Assembly: GCA_018296165.2 (NCBI GenBank)
Contig: JACKQL020000004.1
Coordinates: 558,001-622,000, forward strand
DNA from: Termitomyces sp. T153
Lineage: Eukaryota; Basidiomycota; Agaricomycetes; Agaricales; Lyophyllaceae
DNA length: 64,000 nucleotides
Direction of reading: 5' to 3'
This document shows positions 1 through 12,949 of the stretch, piece by piece; position 1 is the stretch's first letter, and every line of letters starts with the position of its first letter. The notes under the pieces are model-generated. The model was given only the letters and a program-made list of their open reading frames with translations, ran no database searches and was not told the DNA's origin. The position numbers and the translations under genes are program-made.

Positions 1-670
1 AATGATCTCTCTTTAAGATTGCACATGGTGAAAAGAAATAAGTGGCAAGTAAGGATGCAGGATGCTCTTCTTTGAAAACATTAGCTAACCATTTTGCTCT
101 TGAGCTTGATATATTAAAGGCCTGAGCATCAGGATGATATGAAAAGTGATGATATACTGTAACATTACAATCAAGTGTTTGCAGGGTGTGACACATGATA
201 CAAGGTGTTTGTTCACTGCAGAAATGTTGGAATTCTGACAGAGTCCTGGACAATACAAAACTATCTATCCTCAGAGCATACTAACAAACTGCATTGTATT
301 ACCTAGGCAATATATAAGTATTTATCTAGGTAGTGTATCAGTGTTGATAGGTATGTAAAAGTTGTATGGTACACATAACCTCAGAGCATATCAACAAACT
401 GACAGTATTCTGTAGTATACTGTCTGTAATATAAGCTTAGAGGCAGAAGTGCTAGCAACAGTTTTCAAGGCACTAGTGATGGTGTCAGTACCCTTCAAAA
501 CTCACTTGGCTCCTTCAAAGATGCTTTCAACTTGATAGGGTCATCAGGGTGGTAGTCAGGCATAGTGATTTCAAGGTGGTGGACAATTTTGGATCATAGC
601 AACATGGGGATACCCTGCTGGAAGAGGCAACATTCCTCATCTATAAAGTTTGCCATCAGTGATGAGCCAT

Positions 671-840
671 CTACAGTTGAACCTCTTATAACCAATGACC
701 CTTATAACCAATAACCCCTTCCAACTGATGGGTTTTTGGAGTCCACTGACTTGATTCATGGGGAAATTGAGGGAACTTCCAATACCCAATAATCAATTGG
801 TTCCAAGAGGGAGTTATAACCAATATTTTACCTGAAAAGT
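671..840 (+). other. Possible pogo/Tigger-like terminal repeat
   Basis: The text 'cagttgaacctcttataacc' followed by repeated 'ttataaccaata' resembles the end of pogo/Tigger-type (Tc1/mariner) transposons. The same sequence is in copy B near 45,340-45,500. I did not find the matching inverted end, so this is only a resemblance. Confidence 0.25.
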
Positions 841-949
841 ATAGTTTGGAATGGATAAATAGTTTTCTTCAATTCAGATATGAGCATATGGATATAAATC
901 ACTAAATAACCATAATGATATGACCAAAAAAGACATGAATAATTGAGAA

Positions 950-1228
950 ATGATCAACTTCTGTCCCTCTAAACCTCAAATGCCAGAGAATCCTCTTAAA
1001 ATCACCAAACACCTCAAGTCAGGGATAGAGCCACACAAACAAGCTATTCTTGCACAAATCTCAAGGAAGGAGAAGATCTTGGATACTGATGAGTTGTGGC
1101 TGAACCATGATGGAAACCTGTTTGATGAAGAAAGAGTTGTAGAGCTTCTTGAAAAAGCTTTGGACTATGATTCTAGGGTGTTACAACTGGATTCACACCA
1201 GAAAAGTATTGTTGAACAACTAAAGTAG
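950..1228 (+). other. Unrecognised 92-codon ORF, duplicated in copy B
   Basis: The ORF starts MINFCPSKPQMPENPL and ends QKSIVEQLK. After its stop the same frame continues with recognisable coding-like sequence interrupted by further stops to about 1,560. The copy at 45,615-45,893 differs by a few residues. It lies just inside a possible pogo-like terminus and in CpG-poor TE sequence, so it is probably a decayed transposon ORF. I do not recognise the protein and see no HTH or DDE motif. Confidence 0.3.
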
Positions 1229-1552
1229 CTTGGGGGTTCAGAAACAAAAGTCAATTCAAAGAGAAAGTGCCATAAATCTATGATTACTGAGATTTCAGAG
1301 CTGAGATATTAGTACTTGACAGGTCCTGAGAAATGTGATCTCAAGACCCATGTAGAGAAGCTGGAAAGAAACCAGTTTCTACCAAAAAGGAAAATGTAAT
1401 GTTAAAACAGAAGATTGAAATTTGGAATGGCATCACAGATACAAGTCAAGTCAAAGCAAGACCACAATGATCAGTTAGGCAGAAAATCAAAGCAGATAGT
1501 CATCAATGATGTAGATTATGTCCATTATTACTATAAACAAGCCTCAAATTGC

Positions 1553-1745
1553 AAGGGCAACCTCAAGAGGCTATGGCTCAATCACACAGCTGGCAGAGGG
1601 AGATCCAGAGTCTATTTGGTACTGTACTGTGTCTACAGGCATAACTACTCACCTGGCACAGGAAGATTCAAGGAAAACAAGTCTGAGGAATTCCCTGGAC
1701 ACTTCAGATTTAGGAGCATGGGAAACAACTATACAGCACAACAGA
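1553..1745 (+). repeat. Short dispersed repeat, full-length copy
   Basis: This segment ('ggctcaatcacacagctggc' and flanks, to 'gggaaacaact') recurs at 30,630-30,830 with about 134 bp of internal sequence that copy B lacks. Copy B (46,222-46,300) is joined at an AAGG that flanks the missing part in A. It is AT-rich, CpG-poor and has no recognised coding content. Confidence 0.5.
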
Positions 1746-2038
1746 AAAATTTAAACTCTGAGAATGGCAATTGAATCCAGAGTCTGATCTAAAAATAGAA
1801 TGCATCATAAACAGCCTTGATCTCCAGCCTCAAGGCATATGACCACATAAAAATAGAACTGTTAGATAGCCCTTGGTCTAAAGTACTTGTTGCCAGAGAA
1901 TGGGAGGGTGGGAATGAGAGGCCAGCTCAGAATCAAGGAAACAGGAATGGGGTCCAGTATGCTTAATCCCCTGACATCAGCCCCCTTGAGTGTGTGGCAT
2001 CTTGATGTACAGGGTAGAAAAAGTTGTAGATTTCTTGG

Positions 2039-3868
2039 TCAGCTGCTGAGACTGGGTAGATGCCTCAGGTGGCTTTTGGCACACCATAGTGCCTGTGGTA
2101 AAAATTTCCAGACCAGAGCTGGTGCACATACAGTTGCCTGTGGTTCCCAAAAGATGTCCTTGACATCATATCCTTTCCACTTCACTTTGCACTGCAACTT
2201 TCTCCAGAACACCCTGTTATCCAGAATTTCCTCCACCTCATACTTCTCCTCATGATTAACTAGAATTGGTAGTGGTGGCATCAAGGAATGACCAGGAATG
2301 GAGTATTCTGAAGCTGGGAACATCTTGATGACATTAAATACTAGGTGCAGCTAGTGCAGGCCCACATGGAGGTTCAACCAGTCAGCTAATGGCCCTATCT
2401 GTCTCTCTATCATGAAGGGGCTAAGTTAATAATGTGACAGCTTCTGAGATGATCTTGTTGTCTTTATATTGGAGCTATCCAGATAGACATGGTCTTTGGG
2501 CTTGTATATGGGGGCTGATGTCCACTGTTAGTCATAATACCATGCCATGTTGTCCTTTGTCTTTACCAATGCTGCCTTTGTCTTCTCCTGTGCCTTCTTC
2601 ATCCTATTCACAAACTCATTCACTGAATCATTCTCTCAGGGTTGTGCTTGAGGTTCAAGACCCATACAAGGGTATTGTCCAGTGTCCAGGAAGAATGGAG
2701 TCATCTGGGTGGAAGAATGAACATGGTTGTTGTACTGGAACTCAGTGTCTGGCAAGAGCTCATCCCAGTCATCCTGTCTCTCATCACAAAACAGGCAAAG
2801 AAACTGTTCAAGTTCCTGGTTAATGTGCTCTGTCTGTCCATCTGACTGAGAGTCATAGGCTGTGGTTGTATGAAGCTTCACTTCAAGCAGGCAGTACAGC
2901 TTTCAAGTGATTCCTGCCACAAACTGCAGGCCTCAGTCAGAGACATACTCATCAGATAGACCATGGAGCTTCCAAACATTCTTTTGATACAGGTTGGCAG
3001 CTCCCAGAACAGAGCAGGTGGTATGGGTAGGGATGAAGTGAGCTTGCTTCCCATAAAGGTTCACCACCACCATAACTACATTGTACCCATGATCATCTCC
3101 ACTGAAGCAACACTCCATCAGGCAGCTGTGATGGGAAGAGAGTGGAGTTCAGTCTGGAAGCAGAAATTGCAGGTGCTGGTGCAGGTGCCTATGTACCAGG
3201 ACATCTGAGGCCATCAATAGTCCTGGGACACCAACTCCAGGGTCTTCAACCTACTATGCCCTGCCACCTGGAAGTTGTGGTGCTGCTCCACAATATGCTG
3301 ATGAAGTCTGGGATGCTAGGCATACAAATGTGTCCTTGAAATGTCAGACTCATCCACATGTACTGATTTCACTCCACCAGCATGTTGGGCTTGAAGGACC
3401 TGGGCAGCATGAGCCATAGCATCCTCCTGCACACCCTCCTAGCTCCCTCATTGGCTGTCCTTGAGGATATTTGCATCACATCCATTTGGACCACAATCCC
3501 TTTTGAAGCACAGATGGCAAAAAGCTCAAGCTTGAGGAGTACAATGTTGTCATCATTGCCTGCTCCTGTGCCAGATCAGCTCTTCTAGACAGGGCATCTG
3601 GTTTTCCCATGCTCATCTGGGTTTGTAATGCAGCAAGAAGTCAAAGTTGGTCAGATACAAGGACCATTGAGCTTGGCATCAATTGAGCTTCTTTGCCATA
3701 CAGTACTAAAAGGTGTACTAGCAAACCAAAGATAGTGGTGAGGTCACTAACTCAATGGTGCCCAAATGACAGTCATGACAGTCACTAAGAGAATACTAGA
3801 GTAATAGAAGAAAGCTTAGTGTCAAGAGAATAAGATCTGAACCCTGGGGCTATAACAATGTATAATTC
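2039..3868 (-). mobile_element. Old Ty3/Gypsy chromovirus pol remnant (copy A)
   Basis: On the minus strand, right to left, the domains run in normal pol order. The end of RNase H and its linker (about 3,780-3,380) contains 'WSLYLTNFDF'. The integrase HHCC zinc finger (about 3,330-3,140) has two His then CTSTCNFC. The integrase core (3,118-2,636) contains 'SDGQTEHINQELEQF'. A chromodomain (2,323-2,039) contains 'YEVEEILDN' and 'VKWKGY'. Frameshifts and stops break it throughout, and the usual first core Asp reads Asn (MVVVNLYGK), although the copy B paralogue keeps Asp. No LTRs were found for it. A second Gypsy element inserted at its right edge. Confidence 0.85.
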
Positions 3869-3874
3869 TTTGAT

Positions 3875-4093
3875 TGTAATGTTTCTATTATGGTTTGCAC
3901 AACTTACTGCTCACACCTCACAAATCAAAACCAGTTGATTGGTCTAGTCTATGAAGTATGAAGTAAAGTGCTGCCTTACATAATTACAATATGAGTATTT
4001 AAGGGTAGTGTCATGTGACACTACTGTATAATAATATAACTAAACAAAGATTAATTGGTTAAGATACTAAGGGGTAATGGGTGCTCTGTTACA
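3875..4093 (-). repeat. Gypsy 3' LTR
   Basis: 219-bp terminal repeat starting TGTAATG and ending GTTACA on the plus strand; partner at 12,950-13,168. Many differences between the two are TG against CA at the same site, the signature of an ancestral CpG lost on opposite strands. Confidence 0.9.
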
Positions 4094-4319
4094 TACCCTC
4101 CTTTTAAGTCCATCAACAGACTCACAGAAGATCAAAGTAAAAACAAAGGGGGTGGGATATAGCATCCCACCTGGGAGTCTCACCAGGATCCAATCACAAA
4201 TCCCTACATTATAAAAGTGGTAGGATCAGATGATCCTACTCAATAAGATGGACATTGTACCATCCCAGTACACTGCCCAACTGCACTGGGTGCTAAATGG
4301 GCACTCAGTGAGCCTGCAT

Positions 4320-6700
4320 TCATTCTTCAATGTTGCTGGTGAACTCTAATAGTAGTTCACCTGGCCCATTCATCCATCTTTGAGTCATGATGTCTATTCC
4401 ATGCTCCAATACAGCATTAGCCATATCAATGGAGCCACTTGATCCAGCTTCAAGAGCAGTTGTGGTAGCTATGTTAGTTGCTACAACTGCATCTGAGGGG
4501 CTGGGGTCAATTTGTGGAGTTGTTGCCATTTGGGGATTTGTGGGTGCTGAAAAATTGTTGGTGTAGTCCAGTTCCATGGACTCCTCTGCAGGTGCATTCT
4601 GAGAGGACACACTGGAGCTCATAGCAAGGTTGGTAGTGGCCAAAGCCACTGACAAAGAGGGCCCCTCCTCAGTTAGAGCTGCACTCATGGAATAATCTAC
4701 AGAAGATGGCTCCTCTGCTTGTGCAAGGGCAGCTCTCACCACCTCTGCAGATTGGTGCAGGAGGTGAGTGAAGATACCAGACTCACCATAGCACAGCCAT
4801 TTGGCTGTGCCAAGTGGAGAGTGGCCTCTACTCTCATGGAGTTGGAGGAGCACTTGGAAGTGCTTCCAATTGTTAGCAGTGGGGGCATACTACCTATTGT
4901 ACCCCTCCAATGCAGGGAAGTTTGGCAATCTCAGCACTAATAACTAACAGCTGTCTGGCATTGGCATTGTATTGCTTCTTGTGACAATGCTCATTAGTGT
5001 TGTCATCTGAGTTGCTGTCCAAAATATGTTGTTTAGATGTTGAAACATGATCATCTTTATTGCTGCCTGAGTCAGATGCCACTGGGGCACCTGTGGCTGC
5101 TTGAGCAGCTTGCATCTGTGTGACAAAGAACTCTTTGTCACAGGGATCCCAGTGTGTTATTGAAACAGGCTCCTGGGACAGGGTACTTGGAATAATATAG
5201 GTCCTCAATTTAAGAACCTCAATCATTTCTGCCTCTAATCCCCACAGCATATTCACAGGAAAACCAATTGGGATGGCAATGACCACAGGGTCATCTGCCA
5301 CTACTGGATTTATGGCCAGCTTCATAGTACCAGCTTTTGTTGTGGCAGACCTTGAAGGTCCAGCCTTAGCCACTGCTGGTTTTGGCAGCCTAGCTTTAGC
5401 TGCTGATGGTGTCAATGGTCCAGCAACAGGCAAAGGCACTCTAAAATCAGGGTGCTTGTCCATCCTCTGGTCATTAACAGCAGGCACATCATCATTATAG
5501 GGCATTGGTAGTGCCCTCTGAGTTGAGGATCCCTCAACAAACACAGAAGGTTTGGTGTGAGCCTTCTTTGCCTCTGGAAGTTGAGGAGGAGATGCTACAC
5601 ACTTCCCCTTCCCCAAAGCTGAACAGAAGAGGTCCATTCAGGCCTTGTCTCTCTAACTACCATCAATGTCAAGTTTATTCAAAACTTGAGATAGTGCTAA
5701 CTGCTCTATAGGGTTGTTGAGGACATCAGCTCCAATGTCCTCTAGCACTATGGCTTTACAAAGCCACTGAAAGAGGTGAGCAATCTGCTCATCTGTGGCA
5801 GTAGAAGGCTCAGGCTCCTTAGCTTTACCCTTGCCCTTCTCTTTTGCAGAGAAGCATTGCTCAACCATCTTCTAAGTAGTCAACAAGGGAGTGCTACTCT
5901 CCTGTGCTGGTGTAGGAGGTGACATTGTAGTTGCCTTTTCCTTTCCTTTATTGGTTGAGGCAGCTGCTGGATGCTCTGATGCACTTGATAATGAAGATGA
6001 GGCATTTGGGGAATGCACTGTAGTAGGCAATGGCAGGTATGACCACTTTGGAGGAGCCAACAACTGCATCAGAACTGTGATCATCTCTGGGCTGTCATCA
6101 TCCACCTCCATTGCCTCTGATGAAGCAGAAGTAGGGACTGAAATCCCTACTTGTGACAACATAGTGGCAGGTCATTGTTGACCTGCTGTGCCCATTGTAT
6201 GGCTAGAACAAGCCACTAGCAGTGGGGCCACAGCAAATTGTGGCACCATATATTGTTGGAACTCCTGGAACCACACAGGCTGTGAGCTCATAAGGTATCC
6301 AAAATTCATGGGTGGAGGCACCTGAGGTCTCCCATGTCCTCTTTCAATTCCCCCATGCTGTGAGGGCATACTATGCCCCTGTGCTGGCAACTGCTGCATT
6401 GCCACTACATAACTAGGCAGGGCCATATCTGCTGGCACCATCACAGGTCCTCCACCCATGGGTCTTATTCCCTTGGAGCTGGGGCTGCTCTTCTCATTGC
6501 TGAGGGCACTACATCCACAGGCACTAAGCCTCTTGCCAGCACAGAAAAGCCACCTAACCCAGAGAGTGAACTACTCCCTGATCCTCCCCCTCTTGAGCTC
6601 TGTCCAGAGCTCTCTGAATATTTTGGTGGACTTGCATCTGCCTTGCCAGGTCACTTCTTTTTCTTGCTCATTGGGCAAGGAGTCTTCTTATACTAATTTG
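4320..6700 (-). pseudogene. Extra ORF in the Gypsy element replacing the integrase core; unrecognised
   Basis: Minus-strand reading from about 6,690 (start like MSKKK) to 4,320 gives a long low-complexity protein in several open pieces: 6,459-6,172, 6,162-5,872, 5,868-5,653, 5,637-4,894 and 4,853-4,320. It is rich in Ser, Pro, Ala, Thr and Gln; 'SSSLSSASEHPAAAST' is one stretch. The C-terminal part is more ordered, with 'GHSPLGTAKWLCYGESGIF' and 'FTHLLHQSAEVVRAAL'. It starts soon after the integrase zinc finger, where the catalytic core should be. It could be an additional ORF of this lineage or sequence picked up by template switching. I do not recognise its family. Confidence 0.6.
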
Positions 6701-6839
6701 ACACATTGCACCAACAATGAGATAGAAGATAAAGAGCAGTTGCTCTTTGTGCTCAGCCAAAAGATTGGCTGACATAATATTTGATGGCCACTAGCATGGT
6801 AGTCTGTTCAACTTCTGGACTAAGTAAAGTTAACTTTGG

Positions 6840-7123
6840 CATAGCTGGCATGTAACACAGAATGCACATGCATCTGCAGCTACTGTTGGCCACTAGTATC
6901 AGTAACAGATATATTCCATTGTTCTCTGGGCACCAAAGTGCCCCACCATATGATGTGCTTGGTCAAGCAACTTGGTTACCATCTCCTGCTCATAAGATAT
7001 GCATAGAATCTTGTGGCCTAATAGATTGGTTGTCCAAATTGGCTTATTGTGTAGTTGGAAGGGCTTATAGTCCTTCAGCCAAGTTATAATTTTAGCAAAG
7101 AGCTTGTCTTTGCTGTACAGCAA
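6840..7123 (-). pseudogene. Gypsy integrase zinc-finger (H2C2) fragment
   Basis: The minus strand reads 'HHMVGHFGAQRTMEYICY', then after a stop WPTVAADACAFCVTCQLCQ, giving the His-His-Cys-Cys set that binds zinc in retroelement integrases. The expected catalytic core (D,D,E) does not follow. Reading breaks down and then passes into the extra ORF. The element therefore lacks its own strand-transfer domain. Confidence 0.8.
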
Positions 7124-7349
7124 TTGGATCCAACAGAGAAACTCTCTGTCAGACCTATCCTGAGGTTGTAGAGACTAGGCCATTCCTAGGATGGCCTTGC
7201 CAAGCATTATAGTGTCCTCAATGTCACTGCTATCAGACCCTTGTTAAGCCTGATCTGATTCTCCTTTGTCATCATTACTGCCAGCAAGCCCTTGTGCTTC
7301 CTTATCACAAAGTTTGTGACAATTCCACACCTGCCAGCTTCTGCAGCTA

Positions 7350-7860
7350 GGTACATCACAGAGAGTGCATATCTGATCCAGTTGTGCCTGCATTTTTGGC
7401 AGTCATGTTGGAGGCAAATCATTCCCCTCTGGATCAATATGCACATCTGCTTGAACATAGTTGTAGATGTGGTGTATGGCCCAAAGAGAGTCACTCTCAA
7501 AGTAGCAGAATAGACAGTCTGCTACCTTATTGAGCTCACCCTTAACATATGTAATGTTTAAATTGAGTCTTGACATATAATCCATTCACCACTGTTGATG
7601 GGGTGATAGATTTTGTTAAGTTTTGAAAAACTCAAGGGCTTTGTGATCCATTATAACACAGAGCTTATATTCCAGAAGCTTATCCTCCCATCTAGGGAGA
7701 GCCTCTAGGATAGGTAGTGTTTCTAGTTCATGCACAGCATAATTTTGCTGTGCATTAGTAAACTTTTTAGACATGAACCCAGCTGTCCAACATTTCTGCC
7801 AGCTTGGTTGTTGTTCATACATAGCTCTAACACCTGTATTTGAGACATTGCAGATTAGCC
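7350..7860 (-). pseudogene. Gypsy RNase H domain fragment
   Basis: Two minus-strand pieces (7,822-7,616 and 7,585-7,403) carry hallmark text of the Ty3/Gypsy RNase H: 'AGFMSKKFTNAQQNYAVHEL', 'VIMDHKALEFFKT', then 'ITYVKGELNKVADCL'. It follows RT directly in the pol order. Stops between the pieces make it non-functional. Confidence 0.85.
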
Positions 7861-7899
7861 AAATGGGATCCTTGTATCAAGAATCAATTAGCCTAATAA

Positions 7900-9003
7900 T
7901 AGAAGTTTTGGCACAGATCCATTTGATCATGTCAAAACACTGTTGATAAATAGGGTGCCAGTGAAATGACAATCTGTTCTGCATCATGGCCATTAGTGGT
8001 CCACTATATGCAGAGATATCAGGCAGAAAGTTCCCAATGTAGTTCACCAACTCCATAAAGCATTGGATATTGTTATAGATTTGAGGAGTGTGCCATTCCT
8101 AGATCCTATTCAACTTGTCCATATCAGAGTGTATACCCTGCAAATCAATAACATGGCTAAGACACTCTACATGCTTGGCATATAGCTCACACTTCTTCCA
8201 TTTGAGGTGGTAGAGCTTGTTCTTGCATAGTCTTTCAGAGTACTCTAAGATGCTGCTCATGCTCTTCAATGGAGTCTGAGAAGACAAAAATGTTGTCTAG
8301 ATACACATGCATCCATTTCCCAATGACATCCCTAAATATGAATGTCATCAGGTGTTGGAATGTCACTGGCACATCACAATTGCCAATCTGCATAATATTG
8401 CTGCAATATGTACCAGTGATGGTCATGAATGCAGTCTTGAGTACATCTGTTGTACATATCCTCACTTGCTCATATACATCTATGAGGTCAATTTTTGACC
8501 CTCACTAGTGCACAAGCTACATCTTTCCTAATGACCTCTTAATCTAGTAAGGGCATTATGTCCTTAATGGTATTGTTGTTGCATTATTGTGCATCTAATG
8601 CTATTTGCAAGGATCCATCTTTCTTGGTGATACACAATAATAGTGCAGCCTAGTCAGCTGCACAAGGTTCTCACTACTTAGCATGTACATAGCAATTTAT
8701 TTTATCTTGCAACTGCTGCTGAAGTGACTTAGAGCACTTCAGCATAAAGTATGAGTACTGTTTGGTCTCATTTATGAGATTTATCTCATGATTCACTTCA
8801 CACCATAGAGAAAGTTCCTCCTTGGTTCTATTAACTATGCCCTGGAACTTGTTGTACCACTGCTGCCAAAGGCAAGAAATATTGCCTTCTGTTAGCTTTG
8901 AAGGCCATGCCTTCCCATTGTCTACTCTAGGCCAAGGGCAATATTCATCCTTGACCAACTTCAACTGTGGCACTACCTTTGCATACTTGTTCTGCAAGGC
9001 CAT
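7900..9003 (-). pseudogene. Gypsy reverse transcriptase, catalytic YxDD changed to YLDN
   Basis: The N-terminal part (9,003-8,674) reads 'LWCEVNHEINLINETKQY'. The palm (8,465-8,235) reads 'MTFIFRDVIGKWMHVYLDN' and continues IFVFSDSIEEHEQHL; the following part (8,287-8,099) reads 'CELYAKHVECLSHVIDLQG'. The second Asp of the active-site pair is Asn (codon at 8,294-8,292), a GAC-to-AAC type change that removes a CpG (GACGAC to GACAAC). Frameshifts separate the pieces. By family knowledge the enzyme cannot polymerise without this Asp. Confidence 0.87.
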
Positions 9004-9569
9004 CAGACAAATCTCTGATTTGTCTGGTATGTTTAGCTGGGCAGGGCAACAGTTTGTCCTGCCTTTTGCATTGCTCCATCAGTACTTAAACTCACTGGGC
9101 TTGGATATTTCATCCTCCATAGCCAGTCTGTATACTTCACCCATAGGGATGTCAATCTTCTTACCCCTTCCTGCTATGTCAGGTCTGCTATGACCTGATT
9201 CCACTCCTGTGGCATTTGTGGATTGTACACTCATTCAAGGCTAGGCTTTGAAGTTGGTCTATCCCAAATCCTCCACTCTCTTGTTGTTGAAGGATTGATT
9301 CAATCCTCCTGGCATACTCTCCCCCTCCTGAAGAGTACTCTTCCAATATTCTTCTTCCAAAATCAGTAGAGATGGATGATCTTTGAGTAAACTCTTTGTT
9401 ACTCACACCTCATCATAATCTACTACCTCTTCTACAGTGGGCTGCTTGAGTCCACCAGGGAGTCATGGCCATTCATTGCATTGCTTTTCCACAGCACAGA
9501 AGTGTCACACATGCCCATCAGCATCCTCCAACTCCAACTTTTGAGCTGGAGTTGCTATCCCATCAATGA

Positions 9570-9880
9570 CCATCTGGTCATTCTCAAAATCCAGAAGGAC
9601 CTTTCCCTACAATCATGTCATAGTGATTAAAATTTGCAATGTCTACATAGACATTGCAGAACTTGCCAGGGACCTTCATAGTCACCTTGGCTTTATAATT
9701 CACAATGAAACAACCTCTAATTGTTCCCAGCTGCAGAGTGATGGGTGTGGCTAGTGGTGCCACACATATTCCAGCCACATGAGTGAGCAATGGTGTGATT
9801 CTGGAAGTTGTACTCCCAGAATCCCACAGTGTCCATGCTCAGTGGTCATTCACCTCCACCCAAGTGACAAGACACTCTTT
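9570..9880 (-). pseudogene. Gypsy retropepsin-like aspartic protease
   Basis: The minus strand reads WTLWDSGSTTSRITPLLTH, with the catalytic DSGST motif near 9,823-9,808, then 'KVTMKVPGKFCNVYVDIANF' and HYDMIVGKGPSGF, the usual C-terminal end of Gypsy proteases. A stop precedes the active site, so it is inactive as read. It lies between the gag zinc knuckle and RT, as expected. Confidence 0.8.
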
Positions 9881-10186
9881 GTCTTGTGCTGGTAGCACTG
9901 GTCAGTCTATGGCATTTTTAACTGCCATAATCCATACCTTACACATATGAACCTTGTTATCAGGTTCCTTCTTCCCATACCTGGCAGTAGGGACCTCTGT
10001 GAGGGCAAACAGTCCCTCAATATCACTTCCCCAAGTATAGTAATCACTCTTGTATGTCTCCAATTCAATACACTCCTCCTCATTCTCATGTGTCCCTTCA
10101 GACTTAGCTGCATTCTCCTTGTCAGCCTCAGCAGGCTCTTTCTCCTGCTCATTGTTGGCATCTCCCACATCTAAGGATGCAGCAGT

Positions 10187-11892
10187 ATGTGCTGCTCACA
10201 CAAACACTTGTGGAGTTGGCTTTATCAGCACTCTGCATTTGCAGGCAAAATGCCCAACCTTTCCACACTTGTGACAGTTAGTGAATTGTCCAGCATCCTT
10301 GCCTGGTTGGCCAGATGCAATGGCCACCACATTTTTCCCTGCAGCAAGGTGATTTCTGGCTGCCTATACTGTACCCACATGTTGGAAAGACCTAGAGATC
10401 AAACTGACTTGTGGTTGCTTAGGTCTCAAGGCCATGCATACAGCAGGCCTCTTCACCAACCTAGATGGTTGTGGGCAGACATGGCATCCAGCCACCTTTG
10501 TATGCTTAGCCAAGGCAGTCCCAAGCTTTGAAGACTGCACTGCTGCTAATGACAGCTGCTGTTCTGACCAACTCTTTGTGCTGCACTCTAAGTAGTGCAC
10601 AGCAGTTTTAATGCTATTCTCATAGGCCTTTGCCTCCAAGACAAACTCCTCAACCATATTCACTTTGGGAGCAAGCCTGCCATTGCATATTGACACCGCA
10701 AGCATATCAGAGGGTATCCCTTCCAAAAAACTGCTCACAAATGATGAATTTGTTGGGAAACATGGCCATGTTTTGAGCATGTTCAAGCAAGGCATCATCA
10801 AATCCTTGCACTCCCTCTTCAACTGCATACCCTGCATCACAGAATGCATTGCATGCATTCTGCACTGTCAAGGGCTGTACAAATTATTTGTACAATCTGA
10901 AAATCACATCCTTGAATCTTCAGTGGGACTGGGCCCTGTTGACATGTATTACATGTTGCAGGTACCATTTCAGTGTGCCTGCAGTGAGGAAGTCCATTAG
11001 AATCATGGCTTTCTTGCACTCATGCCCATCTCTGCTGTATTGGGCTACTGCATAAGACACACAGATGCTCATTAGCAAGTTCTCAAGTTCACTGAACTTG
11101 GCAGATCCAGCATATGGAGTGATCATCTTTGATGGATCACTCCTCCAAGGCTTGAGTCTGTCTGGAATTGCCAGTTCAACAGCAAGCATTTGCTCCATCA
11201 CTGCCCATAGACAATCATGCATTGTCTGGCAGTGATATTTGTAGCCCACTCCAGGAGTGGTGAATTGTCCCCACTGTTGTGGCAGCATTGAAAATTGCTG
11301 TGGCTGTCTATCTGGGAGGACTGTAGTCCTCCTTCTACTAGCTCTATGACTCCCATCATCCACTTCATCCTCTGGACCATAGCATGGTCCATCAGATCTG
11401 GTGGATCTCCTCCTAAAAGTAGTGATGGTCCTCAAGAATGGACACAGGATCACCCCTAGGTGATCTCCATTGTATATCTACTCTGCTCATTGCTTGGTTG
11501 CCAGACCAACTTAGAGGGATGTTTCCTCCCTGGTCAGTTGGCCAATAATGCACAGCACTGCTACTCATAGTCCCAACATGCTTGTCTGCCAGGAGAGAGT
11601 GAGAATCTTGCTCTTCCCTATTTATGGGCCTTATATGTTCTGGTGGAATGTAATCCTCTGGCCATGCATCATAGGCAGTATTCCCCTGAAACACCACCCC
11701 TTGGTTGTCTACATAGGACTGCCCAAAGTCCTCAAGATTGCCATTGCAGAATTGCTGTAATGCAATTCTGTCCTCCCAGGGCAATGCTCTACACATTGAC
11801 CCAGCAGTTCTCCTATGCACTACAGGTTGCTCATTCATAATCACCAACCCAGCTTCTGTAGAAGCTAGGTCCAGAGCCACAAGTATACCCAT
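10187..11892 (-). pseudogene. Gypsy gag (capsid and CCHC nucleocapsid)
   Basis: Three overlapping minus-strand pieces (11,892-11,413, 11,453-10,920, 10,858-10,364) form gag. The capsid core has 'MITPYAGSAKFSELENLLMS' and 'LMDFLTAGTLKWYLQHV', the standard retrotransposon-gag pattern. It is followed by a CCHC knuckle (CHKCGKVGHFACKC, C-x2-C-x4-H-x4-C) near 10,295-10,250, which binds RNA. An acidic linker (10,168-9,902, EKEPAEADKENAAKSEG) leads to the protease. Frame changes between pieces show decay. Confidence 0.85.
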
Positions 11893-12949
11893 TGTAGCCC
11901 TTCTCTAATGATCTACTGCAGCCTGTCATGCTGTGTAGCCATGCAGTGTCTCTCTACACTGCTGCAGCACTTGTAATAGGGTCAATGCTTTGTTGACTAG
12001 AGACAGTGGAGGCAATCAAGCCCCACCTATGAATGGTGATGGCATTGTGGATGATGCCTGCAATCCCCATACCCTCTTTGACTGGAGGTAGTCTACTACC
12101 TCTTGTGCTCAAAAAATTATATAAAGTTCCATGAACTTTACAGAGTCAATTGGAATAATTTCCTCACTCAATGACTGCTGAATTGCAATATGTTTAGCTA
12201 CTCTCACAACTAAATGTTGCTGGGTTGAAGTCTTTGGGACCTCAACTCAGTCTTGCCAGAATATGAGCACCCTCCTATGGAGGATGTCATCTGGATTTGC
12301 TTCACTGTCAGTATCCAAGGTGTCTCCAACATCCTCTGGAATCATCTCAATAAATGCTGAGGGACCCACTGTGTGTAGACCCAGCATAGATTCAGCTCAC
12401 ATGCAAACAGGGCTACAAGCCCTATGAGGAGATTCTTCCTCACTCCTCAATGGTGTAATTACCATTACCATTGAAGACTCACTCAGACCTCCCATGGCCT
12501 CTGGGAAGGATCTCAGTCCTTCCACTCACAGTGCAGTAGACACATGCAAGGGAGTCTTCTCCTTGCTTGCTGCCCCCACTACACCCTCCAGCTCTACCAT
12601 TGGGTCCATTTGAGCAGAGAGCACTTAAGCGCCCTCCATTGTAAAGCTCATCCAACCACCCAAGGATGGTCAAACAGGAGTAACTGCTGGCAATCACTCC
12701 ACTCTCTCTCCTTATGCCATGGTGTGATGTGGCAACATCCACTGGTTCATGTGGAGCAGCTTGCACTGTTCCATCAAACTCTAGTTTGGTCCAACTGTCT
12801 GACCTTCTATAGTCACCACTGTGCCCATTGCAGAAGGTGAACATTAACATTTCAATGTCCTGATCATAATTTGTGGCAGTGAACTTCTCTTTCAGAAGTT
12901 CAGCTTCTTACTCCACAAACAAGCACACACTCATTTGATTTAAAAAAAA

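Noticed and set aside
1415..1774. 119-codon ORF spanning the short dispersed repeat
   Set aside because: Its middle part is the 134-bp segment absent from copy B, and the frame is not kept in the other copies.
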